64,000 nt of DNA from Ustulina deusta (GCA_023159155.1 JAJNNX010000015.1:558001-622000); one strand, 5' to 3'. Positions 35,684 to 47,139 are shown, counted from the stretch's first letter. Translations and numbers: made by a program. Notes: a model not told the origin generated them from the letters alone.

Positions 35684-36317
35684 TTCTGCCTCTGATACCT
35701 TACGTACGGTGAGAGAAACGAGAAATTAGGATGCTCCGCTGAGGGGTAGGACGTGAGGGGTGAGCTACTTGTGCTATTTTCTTGCTGAATTTCCATGCGA
35801 TCGGACCAAAAGAGAAGAAAACAACAAGACAAACCCAGAAAGAAAAAATAGGAAAAATAAAAGAACAAACACCAACTTGGTCCTGCAAGTGGCAATTGAC
35901 TAATTCTCCCGTCTGAGTTTAGATGCAATACTCAGGCAGCTATGCATGAGACCGCATACTGCACAGTGTCCGATAATCGATGGCAAAGGTTAATACGACC
36001 AGATTTACCTCACACCTCGCACGCCGAGTGGATTTATTGATGCTACTAGTGCAAGTTTCAGCTTGAATGAACGAAGCCAGTGATAAGTAGGTAAATATAT
36101 ATTCTCGAGAGGCTTCCTCCCCCATCACCCGATGAGCTCCCGAAACCATAAAGACACTGTATTCAGTAGAAACCGATACGATGAAGTCACATCAATCAAT
36201 TATTAGCGAAACGTTAACTTCAGCATTGGTTCACGTAGGGTCGAGTAACGGTGATCATAGGCCCCAGCCGGGTGGTTTCGTATTTTGAATATACTTCTAT
36301 AATCCACCTGATCCGCA
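35684..36317. other. Intergenic
   Basis: Amidohydrolase promoter, with an A/T-rich tract at 35,810-35,870 that is purine-rich on this strand. No gene supported. Confidence 0.5.
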
Positions 36318-37013
36318 CTAGATGAAGGACACGGTTCCGAAGAACGGCGTCATATGGAAGTTTGACATGTTCGTTGGATTCCACGCACCCAGGTCTTGAT
36401 CGGGAAATGTATCGGGTGATACAATCGTACGGAAGAAATTCATTCGCCATTTAGTTCCCTTGGCCTCGCCGTCGTCGACATTGAAAAGACCTAGAGGAAT
36501 GCTGGCATTCGAGACCCAAATACCCGCAGTCCTGTCCAGCGCAGTGCTTGTGACTAGCCCATCGACGATGGGAGATGCCAGTTGGCCATTATCAAAGGGC
36601 GCCCCGTCGGCTCGTACTTTGGACGGATTGTAGATGAAGGCTTGCCAGGTGACGTTGTTGGGGCTCACCTCGAACTCGAGATAGCTTTGAGGGTCGTTGG
36701 TGCCGTGGTAGATAAATGCTTCCATCACCTCGTATTCATAGAGGGGGTCGTTGGTGGTTTGGCTCGCATTGTAGAAGAAGTTCACCTCCTCGAAAGCGGT
36801 GAATGTGATCTTGATATCACTGTCGGTGTAACAAAGATCAACTTGGGTGAGAGGGAACTCGTTCTCCCCGTTTGGGACAGACTTGTCGTATTGCACGCTG
36901 CCTGTGCCCTCATCACAAGAGGGAACATCCAGAGATGGCACCTGGGAGCCTGTGCACTGGGCGCGAAAGATGGGAGCGCCCACGAGCAGGAGGAAGTTGG
37001 TCCAGCGGTTCAT
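36318..37013 (-). CDS. Secreted CBM9-like carbohydrate-binding protein
   Basis: Single exon, 231 aa, ATG 37013. Residues 1-20 (MNRWTNFLLLVGAPIFRAQ) form a signal peptide, with cleavage near Ala18-Gln19. The mature part reads as one beta sandwich: VDLCYTDSDIKITFTAFEE, then DPLYEYEVMEAFIYHG, YLEFEVSPNNVTWQAF, KWRMNFFRTI and ending LGAWNPT. This spacing is typical of the carbohydrate-binding family 9-like/DOMON-related domain found alone in many fungal secretomes. Several N-glycosylation sequons (NAS, NVT, NMS) fit secretion. No catalytic domain is attached, so the role is binding or unknown. Confidence 0.87.
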   Translation of the reverse strand: MNRWTNFLLLVGAPIFRAQCTGSQVPSLDVPSCDEGTGSVQYDKSVPNGENEFPLTQVDLCYTDSDIKITFTAFEEVNFFYNASQTTNDPLYEYEVMEAFIYHGTNDPQSYLEFEVSPNNVTWQAFIYNPSKVRADGAPFDNGQLASPIVDGLVTSTALDRTAGIWVSNASIPLGLFNVDDGEAKGTKWRMNFFRTIVSPDTFPDQDLGAWNPTNMSNFHMTPFFGTVSFI

Positions 37014-38475
37014 TATGGGAGATCTGCTGCTGCTCCGATTTGATTCGCCGACTCTGTTCTACTGGTAAGAGACGATGAAAGGACTTTCGTAAAGAGCTAA
37101 CAAACCAGATTGGAAAAATAGCTCCTCCACTCGTGGGGTTTATACATTGTAGTGTAGTTGTATCGTAGTACATTGTAGTATAGTTGTATTGTAGCATTCC
37201 ATGGCGAAATGGGCGACGAGGTTGCAACGCCGACCAGGGTATGGCTCCCCGATGTATACCGGTAGGTACCTGTTCGTCTCGGTGAAAGAATCGTTCATCT
37301 GTTTGTTGACCAAACCCACCATCTGTTACCTACTGCGAACCCCTCCACTGCCCTAGGATTGCCCCAGGTTGAGAGCGTTAATGCACGCGACACCTGTTTG
37401 TCTCGGGCAGATGACCCCGAGCCTGCAAGGGACATCGTGACAAGGTCTGACAGATCTGACAAAATGAGGACACGATGACCAAGTGATCCAGTATCTACCC
37501 AGCATGGGAGCTTTCGTTGGCAATCGAATGCTACCTTGATTTGTCTACACTAGAGAGTGTGGTCTAGTGTAGGCATTCTAGCGCACGCGATTGGTCGCAC
37601 GCAGCATTGTCTAATGAATCTTGGGAGATCCCCGACCTGGGGGCCGGTGGATTGCAGTGTAACGTTTGATTGATCTGGAGTCGGCCCATATGAGCTACCT
37701 CCCCACCTACCTCCTCACCTACATCTAGGAAGTTGCTCCTTGTTAATACCGACGTTAAGGCTGAATCCTGCAGGTACACCTTCCATACCTGTTCATGTCA
37801 AGTGGATCAGTTCACTCGTGGAAAAAGGTAGACCGATGGAGAACGAGACAGTCCCCGAACACCTTTGGAGTCGCCAAGCGCAGGTAATCGATACTGTGGA
37901 CACTGTCAACGCGCGTTTTCAGCACGTTAGTTATCTTTCTGGGGATGAAAACAGAGGTATTTTTATTACATGAAGCCATTCGTGTGGGACGTTGAGTGAC
38001 TACTTCTATCGCTTGGGTATTTGGCGACTTCTGGGCCTGGTCACCTACCACCAAAGAAGATTGCCCTCTCAAACGTCTTGGATTGATGGCTAGCACAGCT
38101 CTGCTGACTGGTGCCTACTAACCACGATGTTAGTTTTCTTCCCCGAAAACGGGTGGGATTTGCGGATAAATGAGAAGTGCATACCATGACGATCAATCGC
38201 GCAATACTCAATAAGTAGCTTTAACAATGGAATTCGGTTGCTGTACAAATTCAGCAAATCTCGGTGCTCGAAAAACCAATGAACTGAGCGCCAAGGTGCG
38301 GCTGAGTCTGCCGGTCTTCATTGCTGGGGGATGCGCCCTTCGGCCTTTTCAGGCTTCAAGGTCGTTAAAAGAGGGTATGATGGGATTGGTAGTGTTGGTA
38401 ACAAACACCAGAATTCATTTTGGGGTACGCAGCGTCTGGGAATCGATAGCCGACGAATAATCCGTGACGACCGCC
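37014..38475. other. Intergenic between divergent genes
   Basis: Holds a short imperfect tandem repeat (37,143-37,192), otherwise unremarkable. The frames seen are short and overlap on both strands. Promoters of the CBM9-like and five-module genes lie here. Confidence 0.5.
37143..37192. repeat. Imperfect tandem repeat, two units of about 24 bases
   Basis: CATTGTAGTGTAGTTGTATCG and CATTGTAGTATAGTTGTATTG stand head to tail (the second separated by TAGTA). They lie in the promoter of the CBM9-like gene. Confidence 0.6.
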
Positions 38476-41067
38476 ATGTCGTATTGGCCACACACCAGCT
38501 CCGGCCCTGCCGAAAATCCGCCTTCGCTTCCACCACGAAACAACGGCGATGGTCTAGTACCAACACCAGATGCGGTCCCTCGGCCTATTCTTCCGCCCCG
38601 GCCGCCCGCCAGAATCCAGCGGAAAGGTGTTCCCAGCGCCGGTGTTCAAGCCCCAACCTCGCCCGCTCAGAGCGGTCTCCCCGTCATCACAGGGCAATTG
38701 ATAGCACCACAACACGGCGGACATCGTCAATATCCCTCTGCGGATCCCGGTATCTCACCAAACCAGACACTAGGCTACTCTGATATTTCTCACTTATTCC
38801 CGGATGGGAAGATACCACCCCCGCCTCCTTTGCCTGCTCAGATGGGGCTTGGTGGCAGCTCTCAAGCGCCCTTGCATACCAATACAGGCGTAGTTACCAA
38901 TACAGGCGTAGTTTCAACTGTCTCTCGCTCACAAATTTTGAGCTCCATGGGAACACACGTCCAAACAATAAACCAGGTGCAAAGTGCGACCCAACAGCCA
39001 TTTCCCACACAAACCATCCCTACATCGGGGGACTCCCGGCAGCACATGAACAGCATGAAAGATTCTACTGCCAACAAGAATACCAACGCTAATGACAGCC
39101 TGTCCGAACAGTCCCTTATCACACAAGAAGCCCCTCGCACCACAGTTAATAATGGTGTGGCGGTGATGAATGAGACTTTTCAAACTATGAGGCTAGCAAA
39201 TTCTAGTGAGGCGGCGGGCGCATATTCACCTGAACAATCCTCGAACCCGGCCCCATCCGGACCAGAAAATGTTCCTATTCCGATACAGCAGTCACCAAGT
39301 ACTCGATCACTCACCACTGATGCCTCAACCACGTCTCCAACTCCAATACTGTCTCGGGCTGCGGCCAAGGAGTGTATATCAACCATTGTGACTTTCGCCG
39401 CGACTTGGTACACACACCATCGGGCACCAGAATTCCCCATCTGCGCGAACTGCTACGAGAATCACATCCGTGGCTCCAGATTCGAAGGCGAGTTTCAGGG
39501 GATATTTCGGGAGGACGGTACGCCCCGAACATGCAGGTTCGCTAGTCCGCGGATGAAAGACAGTCTCTGGGAACTCGCTCTTTCGAGCGGCTCGCTCGAC
39601 AGCATAGTCGAATACTTGATCCTCCGACCAACGATACCGGACTGTGCTGGTCAAGGCGGAGTGAAGGGCGATGTCGGGATCAAATGGTATCGGACGAGGA
39701 ATAACGACATTGCCGCCATGGTGGTTTGCCAGGCCTGCTACGAGGACCACGTCCTCTCACATCCCAAATTCGGGGTCGACCACTTTCAGCCCAGTGCGGT
39801 CCCGCACGGGGCAGACCAAACATGGTCGTGCGACATGGCGGTGTCGTATATATACAGAGAGTACAGGGTCCGGGCTTTGACAAACGACTGGCAGTCCTTC
39901 GTCCAGGGTGTAGCAGCCCGCATGTCGTTTACGCCGTGCCCAGGGGATAAAACCGTGTATCCGGACGGGAAGAAATGGTTCACGCCCGTCGGCGGCCCAC
40001 AGGGTCTCCTCATCTGCGTGGCCTGCTACTGCGACTACGTTCTCCTGACCGGGCAGGACAGCCGGTGGCAGGACGCGGGCGACAACTTAGTTAGCCTCTT
40101 CGGCGTCTCGGTCTGCTGCTACGTCGGGAAGCAATTCAATGTCCGGGCCCTCGCGGCCCGGACCCTCGACACGAACGATTACACGTTATTCTGGAAAGCG
40201 ATGGACATTGTCAACCGCTCGCCTACATGCACGAGCCAGATGCAGAACGCGACATGGTATACGCTGCAGTCTAACCCGGATGGTTTCGAGATATGCCAAG
40301 CTTGCTACGTTACCATGGCCGAGCCCATGGGCGTCGGCCACCACTTCACCCCCAAGGCCGGCATACCTCCCGGGAGCAGCATAACGTGCAGCTTTAACCC
40401 CGCCATCGCACGATTCCCCATATATATGAGCAAGCTCCTGGAGATGGTCTACAAGCAGGACCCAAGGCCTCTCGAGGAGTTCATCAAGGTATATGCGTTC
40501 ATGCCCGTATGCCGTCGGGACAGCTACGTCGAGAATGCGCGCTGGTTCGGCTGGGCGGAGTGCACGATCTGTTCCGAGTGTCATCACGAATTCATCCGTG
40601 GCACGGCTCTTGCAGACGCGATGCCGCACCAGGGGACTCAAGTCGGAGGTGGCGTCATGTGCGAGATGTACAGTCCACGAATGCGGCAGCTGTATCTCGC
40701 GGCCTGCGCCTCGGATCCGCCGGACCCGAAGCCGCTGCTCGAGTACAGCGTGCAGCGACGTGCTGTGTGGGCAGAGACGATGCCGCAAGCAAGGCAGATC
40801 ATGAGGGACATACGACTGAAGATCGCGAAGCAAAACATGGCGATGAACAATAGTATGTTCTACACGTGGTCCGGGAACTTATGGCAGAATACTCTCCCGC
40901 TGGAGCAGACCTCCAGCAGTGCGGCGATCGGGTATGGCCATCACAACCATATGCAAATCAAGGGTGCCGAATATGGTCGGCAGGCTACCGCTATTGGGAA
41001 TGATATACTTGGCTCGCCGGCGCATGTCGCTGACGAGTTAGAGAGGCGATGGAGGGCCGTCGAGTGA
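38476..41067 (+). CDS. Protein with five tandem four-cysteine modules
   Basis: Single exon, ATG 38476, 863 aa. Residues 1-295 are disordered (Pro/Ser/Gln-rich, LPPRPPARIQ, IPPPPPLPAQ, a TNTGVVTNTGVV duplication). From about 300 to 760 a module of roughly 90-110 aa repeats five times. Each is a leading Cys, then W[YF], then CxxC[YH], then a distal Cys. The cores are ATWYTHHRAPEFPICANCY, IKWYRTRNNDIAAMVVCQAC, KKWFTPVGGPQGLLICVACY, ATWYTLQSNPDGFEICQACY and ARWFGWAECTICSECH. Four cysteines per unit suggest five zinc-binding folds. A helical, charged C-terminus follows. No enzyme motif, membrane helix or signal peptide is present. I recognise it only as a fungal family of unknown function, likely intracellular and adaptor-like by inference. 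Confidence 0.9.
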   Translation: MSYWPHTSSGPAENPPSLPPRNNGDGLVPTPDAVPRPILPPRPPARIQRKGVPSAGVQAPTSPAQSGLPVITGQLIAPQHGGHRQYPSADPGISPNQTLGYSDISHLFPDGKIPPPPPLPAQMGLGGSSQAPLHTNTGVVTNTGVVSTVSRSQILSSMGTHVQTINQVQSATQQPFPTQTIPTSGDSRQHMNSMKDSTANKNTNANDSLSEQSLITQEAPRTTVNNGVAVMNETFQTMRLANSSEAAGAYSPEQSSNPAPSGPENVPIPIQQSPSTRSLTTDASTTSPTPILSRAAAKECISTIVTFAATWYTHHRAPEFPICANCYENHIRGSRFEGEFQGIFREDGTPRTCRFASPRMKDSLWELALSSGSLDSIVEYLILRPTIPDCAGQGGVKGDVGIKWYRTRNNDIAAMVVCQACYEDHVLSHPKFGVDHFQPSAVPHGADQTWSCDMAVSYIYREYRVRALTNDWQSFVQGVAARMSFTPCPGDKTVYPDGKKWFTPVGGPQGLLICVACYCDYVLLTGQDSRWQDAGDNLVSLFGVSVCCYVGKQFNVRALAARTLDTNDYTLFWKAMDIVNRSPTCTSQMQNATWYTLQSNPDGFEICQACYVTMAEPMGVGHHFTPKAGIPPGSSITCSFNPAIARFPIYMSKLLEMVYKQDPRPLEEFIKVYAFMPVCRRDSYVENARWFGWAECTICSECHHEFIRGTALADAMPHQGTQVGGGVMCEMYSPRMRQLYLAACASDPPDPKPLLEYSVQRRAVWAETMPQARQIMRDIRLKIAKQNMAMNNSMFYTWSGNLWQNTLPLEQTSSSAAIGYGHHNHMQIKGAEYGRQATAIGNDILGSPAHVADELERRWRAVE
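38877..38912 (+). repeat. 18-base tandem duplication inside the five-module gene
   Basis: ACCAATACAGGCGTAGTT occurs twice in a row, coding TNTGVV twice in the disordered N-terminal part. It keeps the frame. Confidence 0.85.
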
Positions 41068-42043
41068 ACAAATCCACTCCGTTTGCAACATAAACACTCC
41101 AACCGGTACGAAGGCGTCTGCTGACTCATTGCGGCGGTGTCGCCAGCGCCCCGTTTTCCCATCGGCATCCTAACTTTACTACCACACTGTATCGAGGAAG
41201 ACGGAACCGTCGAACGCCCGAAAGCTTTTGCTTCTCTCGCTCTGAACGCTGATGCGTCAATTCCGAACACACCCCCTGCCCCCTTTCTTTGCACACCCCA
41301 CCACCACCATTCCACGCTTCAGCCTTGGCTACCGAGAGCTTTACCTACGCTACGAGCCAACGACCCTGACGATAGCTTCTGATGACATAGAACAATGCCT
41401 CCTCGCTACTAGGTAGGATATTTATTATGTAGGCATAAAAAGAAATGAAGTTTCTATATACTTCAACTTATCTAATATTGATGATGTTTAAATAAATATC
41501 CCTCAGCTTATTTTTATTATTTTATTACATGCTATAGCACATGTATTGGGGGACCGTGAGCGTATTAGGCGATTCTACGGCTCGTAGCCTAACCGGAGGC
41601 GCTTCGTAGAATAGCTCAATACTCCCCAGACTAAAAGAAAGAAAGAAAAAAAAGAAGGAACTATCTTCAACTATTTACTAATAGTTTAGGGTGGAGGGTG
41701 GGCGAATTACGCGATATATTCGTACCGATGGTGCCTCGAGGAGTTGTAGAAGGTAGGTTGTGTGATGCGGCCACCTGTAGGTCCGTAGAACGACTTATAT
41801 TTCTATGCAATCTTAGTGCCTTGCCTCGAGACAATGTAGTTTCGACTATGCAGTCATATTTTAAGGCACTTGTAAGTAAATGCATGATCCTATCAAAGAG
41901 ATTAGAAGACTGCAAGCTGCATGGATCAGATCGACCTAGGACGATGCGGATACATGGGATGTCTAGTAATATTCGCTTATTAATATACATACGCTACACA
42001 TGTAGAGCATGCTTCATAGAGCATCAAGGGGAAGGAGACCTGG
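41068..42043. other. Intergenic between convergent genes
   Basis: AT-rich after 41,400, with an AAAGAAAGAAAGAAAAAAAAG run near 41,635. No protein-like frame. Confidence 0.5.
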
Positions 42044-43378
42044 CTACTTCCGCTTCTTCTGCGCCGCATCTTCTCCGATAAGCTTCATTATCTCAGGCAT
42101 GCGGAGCTTGTTCCAGGTCAGGGCATCAACCAGCCATTCGCCTAGACTATGGCCAAACCACACGGACCGAGCCAGCCCGCCATACCAAAACCAATCTGGT
42201 CGTCCGAACAGGCTTCGCAACCACCCAGGTCTTTCCGGCCGAAGCGAGTGTGCGACCAGTCCCTTCGCAAAGGTCGCCGTGTCCATCGTGTCGTTGTTCT
42301 GACTAAAGACGAGCCGCCACTCAAAAATGTGCTTGACCCTCTGATAAACGCTGTTCTCGGGCAGAGCGCGGTGGCCCTGGCTCGCCGTGTTGCTCTTGAC
42401 TGTTCCCGTCATCGACACCACTGTAACGCCCGGAGTCAGTTGTCGTCATTTGAGCAGGACCTTTGGGCGGGCGCTTCGGAAAGGTTGTGAGAAGATCTTA
42501 TTCTCGGGAGCGCTAATATTACTACTCCTGACACGAGAAAGGGTTGGCTCTGAGGACTGCCACTTACTAACACGCACGCCGAGAGGGGCGAGTTCCATGC
42601 GCAGCGTACGCGAATAGGCGCTGACGGCGGCCTTGCTGGCGCAGTAGACGGACCCGAACAGATACGGCGTGATGGAGGAGAGCGAGGAGATGTTGATGAT
42701 CAAGCCCCTCGCGGCGGCCAGCTGGTCGACGAAGGCTTGCACCATGGCCATGATGGAGAAGACGTTGGTCTCAAACGTCGCGCGGACGTCGGGGAGCGAG
42801 ATGTCCAGCGCCGGATGCGTGTGCGTTCGGCCGCTGTCAAACTTGGGTTGAGTACTTATTCATTCGCGTCTCGTAGACACAGTGAGCGCCCCTTTCCACT
42901 CGCGGGGCCCTTGGGAGGACGGGCTCGGAGATGGCAGACTACTCACGCGTTATTCACGAGGATGTCCAGCTTGCCGCCATTGATCTCGGCCACCTTGTCG
43001 TGGCATTTCTTGATACTCTCAGCGTCGGTGACGTCCAGTGAGACGATGCTCATGCCCAACTCGGCCAGGTCCGCGATGACTTCCGGCCGACGCGCGGTGG
43101 CGATGACGTGCAGGCCTAGGAGCACCGAGTCAGTTCCAATTGATGGATATCTATTTCGGTTGATTGAGTACACATTACCTTGTCTATGGTATTCAAGACA
43201 TAGGCTATGGCCGATGCCTCCAGGCGTACAGCTGCAATGGATGGTGTGTCAGCGGGGTTTGGATGGAGATACTAGGTAGCTTAGTGGTCTTATGGACCGG
43301 GGAATTCTGTAGCACACAGCGGACATCACCGTACCCAGTCACAAGCACCGTCTTCTGGCCTGGCTTAGGCCCCGTCAT
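42044..43378 (-). CDS. Short-chain dehydrogenase, Ayr1-like (1-acyl-DHAP reductase family)
   Basis: Five exons: 43378-43335, 43231-43179, 43115-42947, 42833-42568 and 42420-42044; 302 aa. All joints are in phase and keep the family sequence. Motifs: cofactor-binding LVTGCTPGGIGHSL (TGxxxGIG) at residues 11-24, VIATARRPE, LDVTD, ILVNNAGRTHT, the catalytic Ser in INISSLSS, and YCASK (YxxxK). The following MTGTVKSNTAS matches the loop typical of NADPH-dependent 1-acyldihydroxyacetone-phosphate reductases. Those enzymes act in phosphatidic acid synthesis on ER and lipid droplets. A C-terminal amphipathic stretch (WFWYGGLARSVWFGHSLGEW) fits lipid-droplet association. Several fungal paralogues share this signature, so the substrate is inferred. 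Confidence 0.9.
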
Positions 43379-44227
43379 ATCGCAGTCTATGTGTGTACCT
43401 CACGGTCGCTCGAAAATAGGGAAGTGGTTTATCAGAAAAGCTGCCTTCTTGGTGGGTTGAACGCGTCATGACTAGGTGACAAACAGCCCCGCCCGTTTAG
43501 GTATTCAATACTTAGATGGTACTTTAGCGAGTGCGACGTTCGTTTCTTCAGGGGCGTACCTCGGTACTTGTTTTATCTTTCTTATCTCAAATCTTCAACA
43601 TCAAGGTCCAGTTAGACCTATTATTTGTTTTCTCTCACTGCTGTTTAGAAAACAATGCCACCCAATAGCTACACCATGTCTACGGCTCATTTTTTGAAAA
43701 AGTCCCTGAGATCTCACTACCTACCTGCCAATACACATGTCGGGCTAGTGCGTTTGGGAGATTGCCTCGCAAGCCTAATATCTTGATCTTAGGGAGGGGA
43801 TATGCACCTACCGATGAAATTATAATGAATTGCCTTTGCAAAATATAGCAGAAGTTGGTTGCTTATATCATAGAACTGGGAACTACTGATTCGGGAGGAA
43901 GGATGGTCTTGCCATTTACCGCTCAGCTTAGGATATAATATCTAACAAAGACGGGAGAAGTATCCCTATTGTGGTATATATCTCTGCTATCAACCGCTAG
44001 TAATTTTCTACCTAGTAATTCTACAGTTAATGTAGCTGGGGTTTCTGATTGTCTAGTTGTGATTGTCTTGTATGGTTATCATGTTTTTTCTGTATATTTG
44101 CAGAAGTCAAGTATCGTACGTGAAAAGTGATTGATATTTCGACTATCACAATGATTCAAATTTTTCTAGCTGAGGACCAAGAGTAGGATTCATATAATGA
44201 CCATAGGTTAGATAAGCTTTGCGGCGT

Positions 44228-44303
44228 GGAGGTATAGCTCACCCAGTCTTATCCCATCGTTGGCTGGACGATCAGTTCAACCAACTGGGAAAGCTACACC
44301 TCC
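44228..44303. ncRNA. 76-base structured hairpin, tRNA-like
   Basis: GGAGGTATAGCT at the left end pairs with AGCTACACCTCC at the right end (one mismatch). Inside, CCCAGT pairs with ACTGGG, and at the centre ATCGT/ACGAT encloses a 7-base loop (TGGCTGG). The length and the TAGCTCA word recall a tRNA, but no proper T arm can be drawn in either orientation. Candidates are a degenerate tRNA, a small foldback element or a small-RNA precursor. Expression is unknown. Confidence 0.45.
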
Positions 44304-44394
44304 TGATTGCTAGATGAGATGTTTTCCTAGGCGAGGCGATTCCTTTAGTTGCCCATTGAAATTCGCGCGCAGAACAAGGGAAATAATGTCATGC

Positions 44395-44418
44395 GACCTC
44401 GGTCTCTTGACCGAGGTC
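44395..44418. repeat. Perfect 10-bp inverted repeat with 4-base loop
   Basis: GACCTCGGTC, TCTT, GACCGAGGTC. This is a perfect hairpin/palindrome about 500 bases upstream of the His/Ser-rich gene. It could be a dimeric regulator site. Confidence 0.8.
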
Positions 44419-44912
44419 ACGGTCATCATGGCAAACAACAAACAACAAAGTGAGACTCAACAATCACCCACTCCCTTTGCCATGATTCTGCTTTGTCAGA
44501 CGCCAATGAATTTGCGCTTCCAATAATAGTACAAAACGAGTCTTTGTTTGGTTGTCCAAAGTTGATACTCTTCCAGAAGCAACTTCGGCTTCGTATTCGG
44601 AATTCAGATAGCCATGATAGCCCAAGGGATAGCTGCTTTCCATATATAGTCACATCATACATGTGATACCTATAATCACTGTCACCTAAACGGCTGGGGG
44701 AACCCTCTCAGTAACATGCGAGTCCCTTGCATCTGGTATCACCCAGCCACCAATATTGCAATATTTATGACGTACTGTTAGTTTACAGTAGCTTCTAACA
44801 AAGCGGCCGTAGTATATTTAAGTAGGCAGGCAGCCTAGAAATCTATCTGTCTTGCCTCTTTCATGCCATTTCCCACCCGACCCAAACAATTCCATAATTA
44901 GCACATTCACCA

Positions 44913-45779
44913 ATGGGCCGTCACTCAGAAAAACCGTATATCGAGCCGTTCCCTCGTCGTGATGGACATTCGAGGCACTCAAAGCATTCATCTCACAGTC
45001 GGAGCCATGGACACTCGAAGCACTCACGCCAGTCATCTCGAGGTCAGAGTCATGGTTATCAGGACTACGATGACGTAAGATTATTTTTCACAATCAACTT
45101 TGAAGAAACAAAGATATTAACATTCTTTGTGATATAACAGGCCGAGCAGTCGTCTTATCAAACTCCCGTGAGAGATAGTTCCAGTCGACATGGTAAGGTA
45201 CATGATGTAAGTCCAATATGTCGCTCATTATATATGGCAAGACTAAAATTGAGTTATGTGTAGAGTCATGAACAAGCCCTAGTACTCTATGATGATGACA
45301 CTACCCGGAATCGAGCATATGATGAAGAAGAGCTCTGGAGGGGGCAAAAACAGTACTTAGAAAATCGGTTCGACGTGTCCCGGCCACATCAGCCAATATC
45401 CATGGTCACATTCACGAAATGGGTTAGAGACCATATGAAAGACTGTCGCACATCTGGCAAAGTCACAGATATTGCCAGGAGACTCTGTCTCAACATGTCT
45501 GACTTCAATCGCTATTTTGCGATATGCGCGCAATCCAGAATGGATTTGAACATGGACTACTTATATCACTCAGGAATCCAAATATTCCACATGTATGAGT
45601 CCATTGTAGTCAAATACGGCGATGGCTCATTCGAGCAAAATACCTACTCTCCAAACCATCAGACTAACGCGCCTCAGCTTCTTGAAGATATGTTCGGCCG
45701 TGATTACGCCATATGGGATGACCTTATCTGGAATCTACTCACCTGGATCAATGAGTATAAGACTCCTAGTGAGGGTTAA
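44913..45779 (+). CDS. His/Ser-rich hypothetical protein
   Basis: Exons 44913-45074, 45141-45206 and 45264-45779, introns of 66 and 57 bases with standard sites, all phase 0, 247 aa. The N-terminal 55 residues are a low-complexity His/Ser/Arg tract (HSRHSKHSSHSRSHGHSKHS). A short acidic stretch (YDDDTTRNRAYDEEELW) follows, then a folded-looking part from about 110 (MVTFTKWVRDHMKDC, IARRLCLNMSDFNRYFAIC). It ends in an aromatic segment (YAIWDDLIWNLLTWINEYK). No signal peptide or membrane helix. I do not recognise the family. The His-rich tract could bind metal or act as a nuclear-speckle-like signal, which is speculation. Confidence 0.75.
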
Positions 45780-47139
45780 TGCTACCTGCGAAGTTTGGAA
45801 AACAAGAAGAATGAACAGCAACACGTGCTCTTCACGGGTATTATGAAACAAACTCTAAGCATGAACATGAAAGGGTGGCTCGGGAGGTAACAAGCACATG
45901 GACTTTTAGACAAGATGGAAAAATTGAGTCGTTTGAGCTCTAAATTCATGCTCGCTTTACTGCCTTCACTAATAATATTGGAATTTTTATTATATTTTTA
46001 TTTTAATCAAATCGGTAGATGGGCTTCTCCTTTTATTCTTGTCTTTTTTTTTTAAACTTGGCCCAAATTGACCTTTTCAGTAAGTCACTCGAAGTTGAGG
46101 AAATAGGACCCTCGTTGATTACCAATTTCACTTTAAGAGCTACATGTATTCATAAACTATGCTGCTGTTATTTAACTCGCCTCACTTACTATACACCACC
46201 TACTATATTGATCTGTTAATTCTAGCCCTGCACCTCTGCACACACCAATATACATCCCACTTTCTGCTATAATCCCGCTATCTATTTCATATCTATCAGA
46301 GGATATTGGTAACAACCCCCAACAAAGCTCGGAGCAGCTCGATGGTGAGATAACTGAGTGGTTATGACGCTGTGTTGGGGTGAACTCTGAATTTCATCAT
46401 CGAGTGTTCTCGGTGTGTCTTAAAAAGTCCCACGCTCATTAATCCTATCTAGTTTGCTCTTGAAATAGACGCGCTATTTTCTTCTTCCTACACTCTCTCA
46501 TGTTCGGCGAGGTCATTAGTTACTCTGGACAATAACTTGATGTCTAGTCGTGTCCGGTATGTCCAGTTGCGATTATTATGTATGTTTAGTTCAAGGTATT
46601 AGCGCGTACTGAAAGCAGCATGACGAAGTCTGTAGCACCTGTTTGGATCTCTTTAGATGGTCAGCTGTACATATAGGTAAGGGATTCAGTAAAAAAACAA
46701 GTATGTAAGTGATCCTTGGTGGGTTTGCACAAAAACCTTTAGCTCCTCCATTAACGAACCTTTTCCTACGTACATCCCTGCTATACGTGCATCCCTGCTA
46801 TCCATTATTCCAAGTGTATCATCCTGGGCTGCCGCAAAGGTGCTAGCTAATAGTCGTGTAACAAAATTTCACTCGGCATATTGAACTACAGAGAATAGCG
46901 ATGCGAGACAGTCTAGCTGCTGCCGCCCTGCATTATAAGATGTCTTCTAAGGGAGTTGGTAGGGTTGGGTTACCGACCCCCGGGCGAACACACGAGGCAG
47001 CAGAACTGAATATTATTCCACATAGCTGTGAATGAATATATATGGCTCGCAATTCACTATAGTAAGAGCACCATCGTATTGGCCTATCTCAAAAACATGT
47101 CTCTTAAGCCACTCACTCATCCTCTACTTGAACTAAGAT
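45780..47139. other. Intergenic, AT-rich
   Basis: No supported gene. A weak tRNA-like A box (TAACTGAGTGGTTA) occurs near 46,350 without a matching B box. AT-rich runs lie around 45,970-46,060. Confidence 0.5.

Larger units (their letters stand above)
43379..44912. other. Intergenic with two strong inverted repeats
   Basis: No coding frame supported. Contains the 44228-44303 hairpin and 44395-44418 palindrome (listed), and a TATATTTA box about 95 bases before the next ATG. Confidence 0.5.

Noticed and set aside
46340..46420. tRNA-like stretch with A box TAACTGAGTGGTTA
   Set aside because: No B box and no acceptor pairing.
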